DNA of 37,838 bases from Pseudomonas lactucae (lineage in GTDB: Bacteria; Pseudomonadota; Gammaproteobacteria; Pseudomonadales; Pseudomonadaceae). Of this stretch, positions 16,899 to 26,747 are shown in pieces. Each line of letters starts with the position of its first letter. Positions within the stretch are counted from its first letter, which is position 1. The DNA lies in the NCBI RefSeq assembly GCF_016937615.1, contig NZ_JAFHKI010000076.1, positions 1 through 37,838 of the forward strand. Reading direction: 5' to 3'. Below the pieces are notes generated by a model, which saw only the letters and a program-made list of their open reading frames with translations, had not been told where the DNA came from and did no database searches. A program made the position numbers and the translations under genes.

Positions 16899-16947
16899 CA
16901 AATGTGGGGAGCACGTTTGCTCCCCACAAACATCCGCCCCACATTTG
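16899..16947. terminator. bidirectional terminator with two competing stems
   Basis: Stem A pairs TGTGGGGAGC (16903-16912) with GCTCCCCACA (16919-16928), 10 bp perfect. Stem B pairs CAAATGTGGGG (16899-16909) with CCCCACATTTG (16937-16947), 11 bp perfect. Both use the same left arm, so only one can form at a time. It lies between the convergent isochorismatase-family and ggt genes. T-tracts are short on both sides. Confidence 0.65.
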
Positions 16948-16960
16948 ACCGTATCAGAGG

Positions 16961-18684
16961 TCAGTAGCCCAGCGACAGCCCGGTATTGCGTCGCGGGTCA
17001 TTCGCGCCGTAGAAGCGGTTATTACCCACCGGTTTGCCACCCAACGACGGGGCGCCGACCAGGATCGCCGCCAAGTGGTTGGCATCCTGCGGACCGGCGA
17101 ACTTGTGGCCCCAGCTTTCGAGGATCTTCTGGGTGTCCGGGCTGACCGCGAAGGTTTCCAGGTTGGTGGTCTCGGGCATCCACTGCTGGTGGAAACGCGG
17201 CGCGTCCACGGCTTCCTGGATGTTCATTTTGTAGTCGATGACGTTGAGGATCGTCAGCAAGGTCGCGGTGATGATACGACTGCCACCCGGCGTGCCCACC
17301 ACCATCACTGCCTTGCCATCCTTGGTAACGATGGTCGGACTCATCGACGACAGCGGCGCCTTGCCGGGGGCGATGGCGTTGGCTTCACCCTGCACCAGGC
17401 CGTACATGTTCGGCACGCCGACCTTGACGGTGAAGTCGTCCATTTCATCATTGAGGATCACCCCGGTCTTGCTCGCCATCACGCCCGCGCCGAACCAATC
17501 GTTGAGGGTGTAGGTGACGGAGACCGCATTGCCCCACTTGTCGACGATGGAGTAATGGGTGGTGTTATTGCCTTCGTGGGGCGACACACCCGGCTTGATG
17601 GCCTGGGAGTCACCGGCCTTTTGCGGCTCGATCGCATCGCGCAGCTTGGTCGCGTAGTTTTTGTCGAGCAGGTGCTCGATCGGGTTCGTCACGAAGTCCG
17701 GGTCGCCGAGGTAGCTGTTGCGGTCCACGTAGGCGTGACGCATCGCTTCGATCTGGTAGTGCAGGCCCTGGGCCGAGTGATAGCCCAGGTCGGCCATCGG
17801 GTAGCCTTCGAGGATGTTCATGATCTGGCAGATCACCACGCCGCCCGAGCTCGGCGGCGGTGCCGAGACCACGTGGTAGCCGCGATAGTCGCACTCGATC
17901 GGCGCCAGTTCGCGGGTTTTATATTTGTCGAGGTCCGCCTGGGTGATGATGCCCTTGCCGGCCTGGCTGGAATCCACCAGTGCCTTGGCTACCCAACCTT
18001 TATAAAAGCCGTCCGTGCCCTTGGCGGAGATTTCCTTGAGGGTCTTGGCCAGGTCTTTCTGCACCAGTTTCTGGCCGACCTGCATCGGTTGGCCGTTGTG
18101 CAGGAAGATCCCGCGCAGGTCCTTGTCTTTTTCGAACTCGCCGGTGGCGGTATGCAGCAGGTCGATATCCCCCTGCTCCAGGGCGAAGCCGTTTTCGGCC
18201 AGCTTGATGGCCGGGGCAATCACCTGGGCGCGCTTGAGGGTGCCGTATTTGCTCAGGGCCAGTTCCATGCCGGAGACCGTGCCGGGTACGCCGACGGCCA
18301 GGTGCCCCTTGGCGCTCAACCCTTCAATAACGTTGCCATCCTTGTCCAGGTACATGTTGGCGGTGGCCGCCAGCGGGGCTTTTTCGCGGAAGTCGAGGAA
18401 GGTCTTGCGCCCGTCCGCCAGTTGCACGGTCATGAAGCCGCCACCGCGAGGTTACCCGCCGCCGGGTACACCACCGCCAGCGCGTAGCCCACGGCCACCG
18501 CCGCATCCACTGCGTTGCCGCCGGCCTTGAGCACATCCACGCCCACATGGGTTGCCAAATGCTGGGCCGTCACCACCATGCCATTTTCACCGGCCACCGG
18601 GGCCTGCGACGCGGCGTGCACACCACTGACCGTCAATACCAGTGCAGTGGCAATCAAGGTACGGCTGAAGGGTTGGTATTTCAT
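16961..18684 (-). pseudogene. ggt: gamma-glutamyltransferase (ggt), interrupted by one single-base deletion
   Basis: The gene begins with MKYQPFSRTLIATALVLTVSGVHA, a clear signal peptide, and continues to VVYPAAGNL. Here the expected Gly-rich stretch (NLGGGGFMTV) is broken: the minus strand reads CTCGCGGTGG where CTCGGCGGTGG would keep the frame (near 18446), giving a stop after 84 residues. The remaining 490 codons (to 16961) are undamaged, including the self-cleavage threonine in GNNTTHYSIVDKWGN and PLSSMSPTIV. Restored length is ~574 residues, normal for periplasmic GGT, which cleaves glutathione and gamma-glutamyl compounds and supports cysteine recovery. It may be a real recent pseudogene or a sequencing error. 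The gene is divergent from the malY-like gene. Confidence 0.93.
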
Positions 18685-18851
18685 CCATGGCTACTCGGGT
18701 TATTGAGATGCACCAAAATAGCCCGTAGCGGATCTAATCCCCAGCGCAATGGCGTTTTTATTACAGAACCTGTCGGTCACAGAACGGCCATCAAAACACC
18801 CATGCTATATTTCCCGCCACTTTCCGCCGCCTCCCAGACACGAGCGCCTCC

Positions 18852-19997
18852 ATGAGCTTTGATTTCGACACGATCCACCCCCGCCTCGGCACCGGCAGTA
18901 CCAAGTGGAACCGTTACCCGGCCGATGTATTGCCGATGTGGATCGCCGACATGGACATCGCCACGCCGCCGGCGATACTGCAGGCCCTGCATGCGCGCCT
19001 GGACCAGCAGATCCTCGGCTACAGCGTGGCCGGCGCGGATGTGCGCGAGGCCATCGTCGCCGACCTGTGGGCCAAGTACGCCTGGCGCGTGCAGCCGGAA
19101 GAACTGCTGTTTTTGCCCGGCGTCGAACCGGGTTTCAACATGGCGCTGCATGCGTTTGTAGCGCCTGGCCAGCCGGTGGTGCTGCAAACCCCGAACTATC
19201 GCCCGATTCGCCTGGCGCCCGGGCATTGGAACCTGCCGCGTATCGAAGTGCCGTTTCAATTGATCGACGGCGAATATGTCACGCCGATGTCCACACTGAA
19301 CGAAGCGCTGAATGGCGCCGGGGCCCTGCTGCTGAGCAACCCGCACAACCCGATAGGCAAAGTGTTCCCGCGTGCAGAACTGCTGGCGCTCGCCAACGCG
19401 TGCCTGGAGCAAGGCGCGCTGATCATCAGCGACGAAATCCATGCCGAACTGTGCTTCGATGGCCGCCGTCACATCCCCACCGCCAGCCTCGGCCCGGAGA
19501 TTGCGCAGCACACCATCACGCTGATGTCGGCGAGCAAGGCCTACAACGTGGCCGGCTTGAAGACCTGCTTTGCGGTGATCCAGAACGCCGAGATCCGCGA
19601 GCGTTTCAACAATGCCCGTTGCGGCATGGTCGACAGCGTCAGCCCGCTGGGCCTGGAGGCCACCCGTGCCGCCTACAGCCAATGCGGCGAATGGCTTGAG
19701 GCGCTCAAACAGTACCTGCAAGCCAACCGCGACTACCTGCTCGACGCCGTGCGCACCCGCCTGCCGGGCGTGGTGATGCACGCACCGCAAGGCACCTTCC
19801 TGGCCTGGCTCGATTGCAGCGCCCTGGGCTTGGCCGACCCGCAGCAGTTCTTCCTGGAACAGGCCAAGGTCGGCTTGAGCGCGGGCATTGAGTTCGGCGA
19901 TGACAGCCAGCAGTTCGTGCGCCTGAACTTCGGCTGCCCACGGGCGATGCTGGAAGAGGGTCTGCAGCGCATGGAACACAGCTTACAAAACCGCTGA
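18852..19997 (+). CDS. MalY/PatB-type PLP C-S lyase (aminotransferase class I/II fold)
   Basis: The product has 381 residues. It is a fold-type I PLP enzyme of the MalY/PatB subgroup: KWNRYPADVLPMWIADMD at the start, ILGYSVAG, SNPHNPIGKVF, SDEIHAELCFDG, and LMSASKAYNVAGLKT with the PLP lysine at residue 229. RLNFGCPRAMLEEGLQRM closes the domain. These enzymes cleave cystathionine or cysteine conjugates to thiol, pyruvate and ammonia. The cellular role here is likely sulfur amino-acid or S-conjugate breakdown, fitting the nearby ggt and the CBS/CGL pair. The ATG at 18852 is 9 bases after CGAGCG, a weak ribosome site. No partner gene follows closely. Confidence 0.93.
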   Translation: MSFDFDTIHPRLGTGSTKWNRYPADVLPMWIADMDIATPPAILQALHARLDQQILGYSVAGADVREAIVADLWAKYAWRVQPEELLFLPGVEPGFNMALHAFVAPGQPVVLQTPNYRPIRLAPGHWNLPRIEVPFQLIDGEYVTPMSTLNEALNGAGALLLSNPHNPIGKVFPRAELLALANACLEQGALIISDEIHAELCFDGRRHIPTASLGPEIAQHTITLMSASKAYNVAGLKTCFAVIQNAEIRERFNNARCGMVDSVSPLGLEATRAAYSQCGEWLEALKQYLQANRDYLLDAVRTRLPGVVMHAPQGTFLAWLDCSALGLADPQQFFLEQAKVGLSAGIEFGDDSQQFVRLNFGCPRAMLEEGLQRMEHSLQNR

Positions 19998-20087
19998 AAC
20001 TGATGGGAACCGGGGCAGACGCTTTCGACACACACGTGGCTTATTAAACCCCTGTGTTGTCGAAGCCGTTCCGGAGCCAGTCCCACC

Positions 20088-23000
20088 ATGACAGTATCGA
20101 ACCGTCCTACAACTCCTACGCTTGTTTTCCAGCCGGTTGCAGGGAATACACCGCAACAGCCGACGTACTCCCTGCACGAGACAGCCCGAGTCCAGGCAGA
20201 CAACAAACTGGCAAAAAGCCTCGGCCCCCACCCCTTCGCTCATCCCCATTCAGGCCCGGGCTCGCTGTTCAACGTCCCGCCACGCTCAACGCTGGGACTG
20301 TGGCTGACCCAATTGGACAAAGCCCTGCGCACGCCGGACTTTCAACGCTGGATGAAGGCCAACCATATTTCACCGTCCAATGTGCAGTTTCGTCCCGAGC
20401 AGGGCAGCCTGGACGTGTTCATCCACGGCAAACCCAAAACGTTCACGCTGGACGATGACTCCGACTTCGCCGCGGTGGCCGGGCCTTTGCTGCAAGCCGT
20501 GGAGGCCCTCGGATTCTGGCCGCCGGCCAGCGGCATGTTCCTCTACTACCCGCACAAACCTTACAACGTCGCGAGTGCCGATCATATTTTGCAGTTCTAC
20601 GGCATCCGACAGGGCGACACCCATGGGGTGGATGCGAGCGCACGCCTGCAACGTTTCCCAGCGATCCCCACCACCGACGAGCTGCGCGGCGACGCGGCAC
20701 TGGCCGACCATCAGCGCAGTCTGGATGACAGCACGGCCTGGGTTGCGCCACCGCCACCCTCCCCGGCAGCCCGTGCCAAGGCTGCCTACAAACAATTGCT
20801 GGGGGACACGTACAGGGCGCTGCCCCATGTGCGCAACGAAGCGAAGCAGTGGGCCGAAGCGCTGATTTTCAAACTGACCGGACGCCAGGTGGATGCCGAC
20901 ACGATCTTCTTCAATCGCTTCAACCAGGCACAAAGCGCCAGCACCCTGACCGGCTGGCAACATCTGTCGGAGGAACCGAAAACCTCACAAAGGCTGCCGG
21001 ATGCCCTACTGGGCAATTTCAGCGAGCACGACGCGCTGCCGGGCGTGCTCGACGAGGAAGCCGGCTTGTATACCGCAGGCTTGGGACAGAGCAAGAAAGG
21101 TGGTTACGGCGCGCACAACCAGTTTGTACTGACGCCTTCGCAAGTGATGCACGAGAGCTGGAAAACCGACTTTCAGGCACACATGACCGGCACGCTGGAG
21201 CGCTTCTGGCGTGAGCACGGCGATGATTACCGCGCCACGCTCAAAGGCGAATTCGTCTACCAGGCGCGCCAGCAGCTCATGGCCTACGACCGCGCATCCC
21301 CCGCCGAGCGCGAGCGATGCCGGCCGAGCAGCGTTTTACTCAAGAGGACTATCGCCTGGTGATGGGCGCGGCCTCCAACCTGCCGCAGGATGAGCACCAG
21401 CCGCTGACGGTCGAACAGCTCAAGGCGCAGGCACCGGTGGAAGGCGTGGTCCTCACCCACGCGTTCGATATCAACGGCCGTGTCGCCAGCGATATTCTGC
21501 GTTTTACCGCCGACGACGGCAGTTATCGGCAATTGCGCGGGCGTAAGGACGGGGTCCAGGTGCTGTATGTTCCGGGGCAGCGACCGGCCTTTCTGCGCTT
21601 TGACTCTCTTGAAAAAATGGACGATTGGGTCGCCGGACAAGGCAAGGATATCGATAAGCGCAAGGCCCTGGAATCGCACTTCACCCTTAGGGACCGACAA
21701 GACGACGACCTCGGATTCTGGAGCGACGTCAAGTCGTTCATCACCGGTGACAGCCAGTCGAACAAGGGTGTGGACACCGGCCTCGCCTACTTGGGCAACG
21801 GCAATTGGGACTCTATCGAAGGCGCCGCGATCGACAGCGCCAACGTGCGCATTTATGGCGACGTGTTCAGCGTCATCAAAGAGGCTACCCGTCACCGCAT
21901 GAACAGCGACGCAGGTGTGATGATCAAGTCCGACAAGGAAGTTCTCCTCGACACGGTGCTCAACGACGTGACTGCCGCCGCGAGACTGATGACCAAATTT
22001 GCGGCGGTCGGTGAACCGATCGTCGTTGGCGCGGCCGCAGCCACCAGCCTTGCACAAATTGTGCTAGGCACTCAAAAAGCGCTTTCGGGCGACACTCAAG
22101 CCGAGCGCAAGCAAGGTGCTTCGGCGGCATTGGACGGTGCACTCAATACCTTGTTCGCCATAGGCGGCGGTGCGGCGGAGGATCCGTTTGAGATGCCGGC
22201 AAACATCCCGTTGCGCCAGGAAGTTTTCGCTGACGGCACGCAAGGCCTGGTCACCGATCACCCCTTGACGCCCACCGCTTACACCCTGCCACGCAGCAAT
22301 GGTTACGACCTGGTAGATGCAGGCAAGGTCTATCGTCACCTGGACGCCAACCCAGGGGAACTGACCGACCTGGAATCGCTGGAGCACACCCGGCCGCTGG
22401 ATAATTTCGAGGCGTTTTGCCCGGCGCCTTCGGCGGGCGGGCGTGTCCGCCGTGGCGTCAACGATGACTGCTTCGTCAAACTCATCGAAGCGCTGCCCCC
22501 CTCGCAAGCGCAGTCCCAGGCGCTGGAGCATGTGCGGCTGTTCCCGTCGAAGGCCGGGCTCTTCAAGAGAGCCCGTACGGTCATCTACGAAAAGCGCCTG
22601 CACACCGTGCTGGACACCGATACCGGCGCCCAATTGGTTCCGGTCGCCAATGGCAAGCGCATACTTTACAAACAGCAAGTGCGCGGCAAAATCATTAATG
22701 ATGCTGGCTTCGGCTTCTTCGCCGCAGACTCAGGCAGTACCCTCGCCAAAGACACACGGGTGGTCAAGCTCAATCAAATCAGTGCGATGAGCAATGACCA
22801 GCGCCAGGTCAGGGGCGTAGTCGTCACCAGCGGCTCACGGCAATACCTGGTGGTGGAAGCAGACACCGCCGAGTTTTACTACACGCCGCTGACCAAGGCG
22901 CCCACCGGCGAACTCACGTTCAACAAGTGCGGGCCCTTTCAATTGAGCCTGGTGCAAGGCTACCGGCAGTTCCTGAGCGCTCATCATGCCGTGCAGGCGC

Positions 23001-24352
23001 TGGATACCGACTTCATTGCCCTGCCCCCCCTCAAACAGGCCTACACGCAATTGGAACGCGCAGGTTTTCAAAAAGCCGATATCGAAGAATTGAAAACGCT
23101 CTGCAAGGACCTGAACCCTGCACAGCAAAGGGAAGTGGCCTATCAACTGCAGCGAGCCAAGGCCATCACCGCGCCGGATATCGCCCTGCGCCCGCACCGC
23201 GTGACGCCGCTGCAAACCCCTGCCGACTTCGCCGACTGGCCTGCGCTACGGCAAAACCGTTTTTACGCCGAACAGGCCAAGGTCAAGGTGAACCAAGCGT
23301 TCAAGGCGACAGGCCTGGGGCCAGGCAACCAACTGCACTCACCCGCCGATGTGGCCAGGGCCGACGCAGCGGCGTTGACCCTTGGATGGTTGCGGCGCAC
23401 CGCCGACCTGCGCGCCTCGAACGCGGGCGACCTGATCATGAAGACCGGCGCGGGCAACTGCGGGGAAATGGCGCTGCTGTCCCAGGACATCATCAACAAG
23501 AGCGGCGGGACGGCTACGCTATGGAACGCCAGCGATGCCCACAGTTTCACCGTCATCGGCGGGCCGTCGAGCAAGGCGAACCCGACGGTGGACTTCTCCG
23601 AACCGGCATGGGCCGACGCCTGGATTATCGACCCTTGGGCCGATATCGCATGCCCTGCGCCTGAATACACCCAACAATTGCAGGCAACCATGATCCGCTG
23701 GGACAAGGCGGGCTGGAAAATTCGTGAAGGCACCCGGCTCGATATGAGCCCGCTGGACCGGGACTGGATGGACAAATTGATCAAACGACCCAAGCACCCA
23801 CAGACCTGGCAGACCGAAGCCCAAACCCCACGGGCGGCCCGTATCAGTCTGCGGCAAAAGCCTGCCGCGACCGTGCATGTCAGCATGGGCGAGTCGACAA
23901 CGCTGAACACAGGCAACGAGAATCTCTCCACGCGCAGCTTGACCGACTGTTCGGCGCTGGCGGTGCTCAGCGACTGGAACGGCAGCACCTACCAGACACG
24001 CACGCTGATGCACCTGACCGGCAGTAACCTGGAGTTGGGCTTGCGCGGCGGCAACACACGAGCCCTGCTGGACACCTTGCGGACGTCATTGAACAAAGGT
24101 GGCCGGGTCATACTGGTGGGCGGCGTGAACTCGGATTCGCTCCAAGGCATGGCGACCACCATCGGGCAAACATTCAATGGCGGGCAACCCCTGAGGGAGT
24201 TGTTGCGCGACCGGCCTGGCGTCACGGTGACGCTGGCCAGTTCGCTGGGCGTCACGGTCAACGCCGACGGCACCTTTGAACTGATCGAAGACAGCGGCAA
24301 AGGCGTGTTCACGCCCGATACCGTGCGGCAAATCTTCGACCGCGTCGACTGA
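20088..24352 (+). pseudogene. large dermonecrotic-toxin-like protein, one frameshift; papain-like and possible CNF/CheD-like C-terminal domains
   Basis: Two overlapping frames make one gene: 20088-21362 (424 codons) and 21317-24352 (1,011 codons, -1 frame). Restoring one base near 21316 gives ~1,421 residues. There is no signal peptide. The segment WKTDFQAHMTGTLERFWREHGDDYRATLKGEF and a hydrophobic Ala/Gly-rich stretch (restored ~628-690) resemble the dermonecrotic toxin N-terminal region of giant Pseudomonas proteins (DUF6543-like). A papain-like triad follows: Cys1125 (GNCGEMALLS), His1152 (DAHSFTVIG), Asp1182 (IIDPWAD), as in PMT-C3/PLDMTX-type toxins. The last ~140 residues hold LTDC (Cys1288), His1309 (MHLTG) and VILVGG, recalling CNF1, BLF1 and CheD deamidases. 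No immunity or secretion gene is adjacent. Family fairly sure, second domain tentative. The second frame could start at its own ATG (21317), but its ribosome site is weak. Confidence 0.8.
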
Positions 24353-24387
24353 TGACATGCCTGTGCGCAGTGAGCGAGGCCCGCCTG

Positions 24388-24603
24388 CTACAGCTTGGCG
24401 ATGGACACTTCGGTGGACTTCACAAAGGCAATCACCTCACTGCCCACTTTCAATTCCAGATCACGCACCGAGCGGGTGGTAATCACCGACGTCACGATGC
24501 CGGACGCGGTTTGCACGTCGATTTCGGACACCACTTCCCCCAAGAGAATCTCCTTGATGACGCCCTTGAACTGGTTGCGCACGTTGATTGCTTTAATGGT
24601 CAT
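24388..24603 (-). CDS. molbindin-type TOBE (Mop) protein
   Basis: The product has 71 residues. The sequence MTIKAINVRNQFKGVIKEI followed by GEVVSEIDVQTASGIVTSVITTRSV and LKVGSEVIAFVKSTEVSIAK is a single Mop/TOBE domain, the molybdate- or tungstate-binding fold also found at the C-terminus of ModE and ModC. Free molbindins of this size form oligomers that store or buffer molybdate in the cytoplasm. The ATG at 24603 has AGGAA 7 bases upstream; the frame extends to 24657, but that part is unconserved. There are no mod genes in the window. The gene is convergent with the toxin gene (35 bases apart) and divergent from the ABC transporter operon. Confidence 0.93.
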   Translation of the reverse strand: MTIKAINVRNQFKGVIKEILLGEVVSEIDVQTASGIVTSVITTRSVRDLELKVGSEVIAFVKSTEVSIAKL

Positions 24604-24942
24604 GTCGGCTTTCCTGTTGGCTGTTGGGTCAATCCGCACGAATGCGCAGGTGCTCAAAATGCGCTATCGATGTAGATATTAAAAGGAATATATAACTCTT
24701 TATTTATTCTATTTGGATATATCAGTGTTGCTGCGGCAACAGCCGATCAACACAGTGTTCGATTCTTCAACGTGCCCGTACGTGGGCATGTGCTTGTGTA
24801 CGACAGCTACTACGTCGCCAAGAGAAATCGCAGCATGTGGCACAGAGACTGCATATTCCGATGAGGCATGATGGAGCATGCCAATTCAGTTTTCTGAATA
24901 TAAGAAAAAGCCTTCTCTCACCGCCTTGCCCGGAGCTGTTCC
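24604..24942. promoter_or_regulatory. 339-base divergent region between molbindin and the ABC transporter genes
   Basis: No gene is visible. Bases ~24669-24722 are strikingly AT-rich (ATTAAAAGGAATATATAACT, TATTTATTCTATTTGGATAT), suited to promoters or a CysB-type activator site, which often serves sulfonate genes; the latter is inference. Two dyads follow: TGTTGC-TGCG-GCAACA (24726-24741), and CGTGCCC-GTACGT-GGGCATG (24771-24790, one G-U pair). Either could be an operator or leader hairpin. Confidence 0.5.
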
Positions 24943-25913
24943 ATGACCCCCCTCATCCGTCGTCTGCTGGGTGCCTGCGCCCTTGCTTTGAGCTTGCAAC
25001 CCTTGGCTCATGCCACCGACACCGATCCTGCTGAAGTCAATCTGGATTACGCCTATTACTCGCCCGTGAGCCTGGTGCTCAAACACTTCGGCTGGCTGGA
25101 GCAAACGCTGCCAGGCACCAAGGTCGGCTGGGTGCTGAGCCAGGGTAGCAACCGCTCCCTGGAATACCTCAACAGCGGCGGCGTGGACTTTGCTTCATCG
25201 GCCAGTTTGTCCGCGGTGCTCAGTCGGGCCAATGGCAGCCCGATCAAATCGGTGTACGTCTACAGCCGCGCAGAATGGACCGCCCTGGTGGTGCGCAAGG
25301 ATTCGCCGCTCAACAGCGTCACGGACCTGAAGGGCAAAAAAATCGCCGCCACCAAAGGCACCGACCCGTACATGTTCACCCTGCGCAGCCTGCAACAGGC
25401 CGGGCTGAAAAAGGACGACGTGGAGTTGGTGCACCTGCAACACCCGGATGGCCGCACCGCGCTGGAGAAAGGCGACGTGGACGCCTGGGCCGGCCTCGAC
25501 CCGCACATGGCCGCCAGTGAAATCCAGGCCGGCTCGCGCCTGCTGTACCGCAACAAAGACTTCAACAGTTACGGCGTGGTCAGCGTCACCGAACAATTCG
25601 CCAAGGCGCATCCGCAGACCATCGCCAAAGTGCTGAGCGCTTATGAAAAAGCCCGGGACTGGGCGGTGAAGCACCCGGATGAGCTCGCCAGGTTGTTGGC
25701 CGACGAGTCGGCCTGCCATTGGAAGTGGCCAAGCTGCAACTGTCGCGCACCGACCTGAGCACCCCGCTATTGAGCGCCAGGGATGTGCAAGCGTCGAAGG
25801 CGGCCGCACCGATCCTGGTGTCCGAAGAATTGGTACGTCGCGGAGTGAATGTCGACCAGGTGATCGAGCAGTTGATCGACACCTCGTTCGGCCAAACCCT
25901 GGCCAAGCCGTAA
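24943..25913 (+). pseudogene. sulfonate/nitrate-type ABC transporter substrate-binding protein, one frameshift
   Basis: The N-terminus (LLGACALALSLQPLAHA) is a signal peptide for periplasmic export. The mature part is SsuA/TauA-like: YYSPVSLVLKHFGWLEQ, VGWVLSQGSNRSLEYLNSGGVDFAS, LNSVTDLKGKKIAATKGTDPY, and KVLSAYEKARDWAVKHPDELARLLA. At 25710-25711 one G is missing: TCGGCCTGCC replaces TCGGGCCTGCC. The frame then ends at 25758, while the correct continuation (LPLEVAKLQLSRTDLSTP) runs to 25913. Restored length is ~323 residues, normal for the family. It should capture aliphatic sulfonates or a similar anion for the permease and ATPase that follow directly. Apart from this indel the gene looks functional. 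Confidence 0.9.
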
Positions 25914-25923
25914 GGGGAACCTG

Positions 25924-26745
25924 ATGAGCAGCAAAGTCCAAGCACTGCCCCTTGTCACACCGACTGCGCCGCACCGCAGCGCCTGGCCCAGGCGCCTCAA
26001 AGGGCTGGTGCTGCCGGCTCTGATCCTGCTGGTGCTGGAAGTCGTGGTGCGCGTGGGTTGGCTGCCCTCCTACCAGATGCCGGCGCCCAGCGAGATTGCC
26101 GTCACCCTGAGCGAACTGGCCGAAGGCGCACTGTGGAAACACATCAGCGCCAGTCTGGGACGGGTACTGCTGGGCTTTGCCATCGGCGCCAGCCTGGCGT
26201 TGGTATTTGCCGCGTGGGTGGGGTTGAGCCGCGAGGCCGAGGCCTACCTGGAGCCAACCTTCGCCGGCTTGCGCTCGATTCCGAGCCTGGCCTGGGTGCC
26301 GCTGTTGCTGCTGTGGCTGGGTATCGATGAAACCTCAAAGATCGTGCTGATCGCCATTGGCGCGTTTTTCCCGGTCTACCTCAATGGCGTTGCGGCGATT
26401 CGCGATATCGACCGCAAACTGGTGGAGGTCGGGCAAATGTATGGTTTCAGCCGTCGGCGCCTGGTGCGACGCATCCTGTTGCCCGCCGCCCTGCCCGGCC
26501 TGTTCACCGGGCTGCGCAGTGGCTTGAGCCTGGCGTGGATGTTTCTGGTGGCGGCCGAGTTGATCGCGGCCACCAAGGGCTTGGGTTACCTGCTCAGCGA
26601 CGGGCGCGAAACTTCACGGCCGGACATCGTGCTGGCGGCGATCATCGTGTTGGCGTTGTTGGGCAAGGTCACCGATGGCTTGCTGGCGGCGCTGGAGAAG
26701 CGCTGCCTGGCCTGGCGTGACACCTTCACTGGGCAGGAGCAATGA
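25924..26745 (+). CDS. ABC transporter permease, SsuC/TauC-like
   Basis: The product has 273 residues with about six membrane helices. The cytoplasmic EAA-type loop, which docks the ATPase, is present around VEVGQMYGFSRRRLVRRILLPAALPGLFTGLRSG (about residues 167-200), in the form usual for sulfonate, taurine and nitrate importers. LRSIPSLAWVPLLLLWLGI just before it is also typical. The ATG at 25924 has GGGGAA close upstream. The gene follows the binding-protein gene by 10 bases, and its stop overlaps the ATGA at 26742, so all three components form one operon. Substrate inferred only from family. Confidence 0.93.
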   Translation: MSSKVQALPLVTPTAPHRSAWPRRLKGLVLPALILLVLEVVVRVGWLPSYQMPAPSEIAVTLSELAEGALWKHISASLGRVLLGFAIGASLALVFAAWVGLSREAEAYLEPTFAGLRSIPSLAWVPLLLLWLGIDETSKIVLIAIGAFFPVYLNGVAAIRDIDRKLVEVGQMYGFSRRRLVRRILLPAALPGLFTGLRSGLSLAWMFLVAAELIAATKGLGYLLSDGRETSRPDIVLAAIIVLALLGKVTDGLLAALEKRCLAWRDTFTGQEQ

Positions 26746-26747
26746 GT

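Noticed and set aside
17075..18487. 470-codon plus-strand frame opposite ggt
   Set aside because: The minus strand encodes an unmistakable gamma-glutamyltransferase; the plus frame is its antisense image.
21290..21345. Programmed -1 frameshift in the toxin gene
   Set aside because: No X-XXY-YYZ slippery heptamer in frame and no clear downstream stem; a simple one-base loss explains the data better, though not excluded.
21284..22057. Minus-strand frame over the toxin frameshift, considered as an immunity gene
   Set aside because: Composition is of the antisense type, there is no plausible ribosome site, and it lies entirely over toxin coding sequence.
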